42,950 bases of DNA from Sphingomonadales bacterium. GTDB lineage: Bacteria > Pseudomonadota > Alphaproteobacteria > Sphingomonadales > Sphingomonadaceae. Position 1 is the stretch's first letter. Every line of letters begins with the position of its first letter. Below are positions 42,841 to 42,950 of this stretch, piece by piece. The position numbers and the translations under genes are program-made. The stretch spans positions 1-42,950 of the forward strand of contig SEFZ01000037.1 of NCBI GenBank assembly GCA_004173185.1, read 5' to 3'. A model generated the notes under the pieces. It saw only the letters and a program-made list of their open reading frames with translations. It was not told the origin of the DNA and searched no databases.

Positions 42841-42950
42841 TCAACCGATCGCTGCAACACACTCGGCGAACTTCTCCGCTGGCGTTTGATAGAGCAAGGT
42901 CTTTCTCGGTCGCTCGTTGAGCTGCCTGGCGATGGCGTTGAGCCTGGCCT
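42841..42950 (-). CDS. IS30-family transposase, C-terminal end (cut by window edge)
   Basis: The last 36 residues of a minus-strand frame that enters from beyond the right edge. They read LNERPRKTLLYQTPAEKFAE and end ECVAAIG, the typical C-terminus of IS30-family transposases. Only this end is visible, so whether the element is intact cannot be judged. Confidence 0.85.
   Translation of the reverse strand, partial: ARLNAIARQLNERPRKTLLYQTPAEKFAECVAAIG

Overview
The window looks like a chromosomal accessory region of a high-GC alphaproteobacterium of the Hyphomicrobiales (Rhizobiales), possibly a Devosia-like genus. The genus is inferred, not shown. Pointers are FixJ-type and HisKA_2/HWE-type signalling, IalB-family secreted proteins, single-domain FrcA-like sugar ATPases, ROK and LacI sugar operons, DUF6894 and DUF2188 small proteins, and IS5 (IS427-like) and IS30 elements. 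I saw no rRNA, tRNA, CRISPR array or phage structural gene.

Layout. 0.2-3.7 kb (minus): a tightly packed membrane multi-PAS histidine kinase, a single-domain receiver and a FixJ/LuxR regulator. 4.1-10.0 kb: a glutathione transferase and a secreted alpha/beta hydrolase (convergent, sharing a hairpin), an HSL-type esterase, then a close-packed plus-strand group of soluble histidine kinase, NmrA-like protein, CBS-pair protein, small XRE-like protein and epoxide-hydrolase-like protein. 10.4-13.7 kb: two convergent exported proteins, one with four tandem IalB-like domains and one with a peptidoglycan-binding-like module plus a polysaccharide-lyase-like domain.

14.2-20.9 kb: a galactoside utilisation operon with a ROK regulator, a Tat-exported binding protein, two CUT1 permeases and a cytoplasmic GH42 beta-galactosidase, but no ATPase. 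21.1-22.2 kb: an intact IS5-type element beside the remnant of an RbsC-type permease. 22.3-27.2 kb: a GntR regulator with two DNA-binding domains, divergent from a sugar ABC transporter operon (permease, ATPase, binding protein) ending in a zinc alcohol dehydrogenase. 27.35-34.7 kb: converging on it, a second operon (Gfo/Idh/MocA dehydrogenase, TIM-barrel isomerase, binding protein, ATPase, permease, enolase-superfamily enzyme), divergent from a LacI regulator across three evenly spaced palindromic operators. Together these suggest import and oxidation, isomerisation or dehydration of uncommon sugars or sugar acids; the substrates are not readable from sequence.

34.9-40 kb: small proteins, a chimeric ORF joining a GNAT fragment to a CRP-type helix-turn-helix, a cold shock protein with a clear terminator, and a PAS-HisKA_2 kinase with a receiver. 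40-42.5 kb: NhaA antiporter and an MGT-type glycosyltransferase in one minus-strand unit. The right edge cuts an IS30-type transposase. A family of short near-palindromic repeats (core like CCGCTTTGGGCCAAAAGCGG), often paired about 33 bp apart, sits in many of the intergenic gaps.
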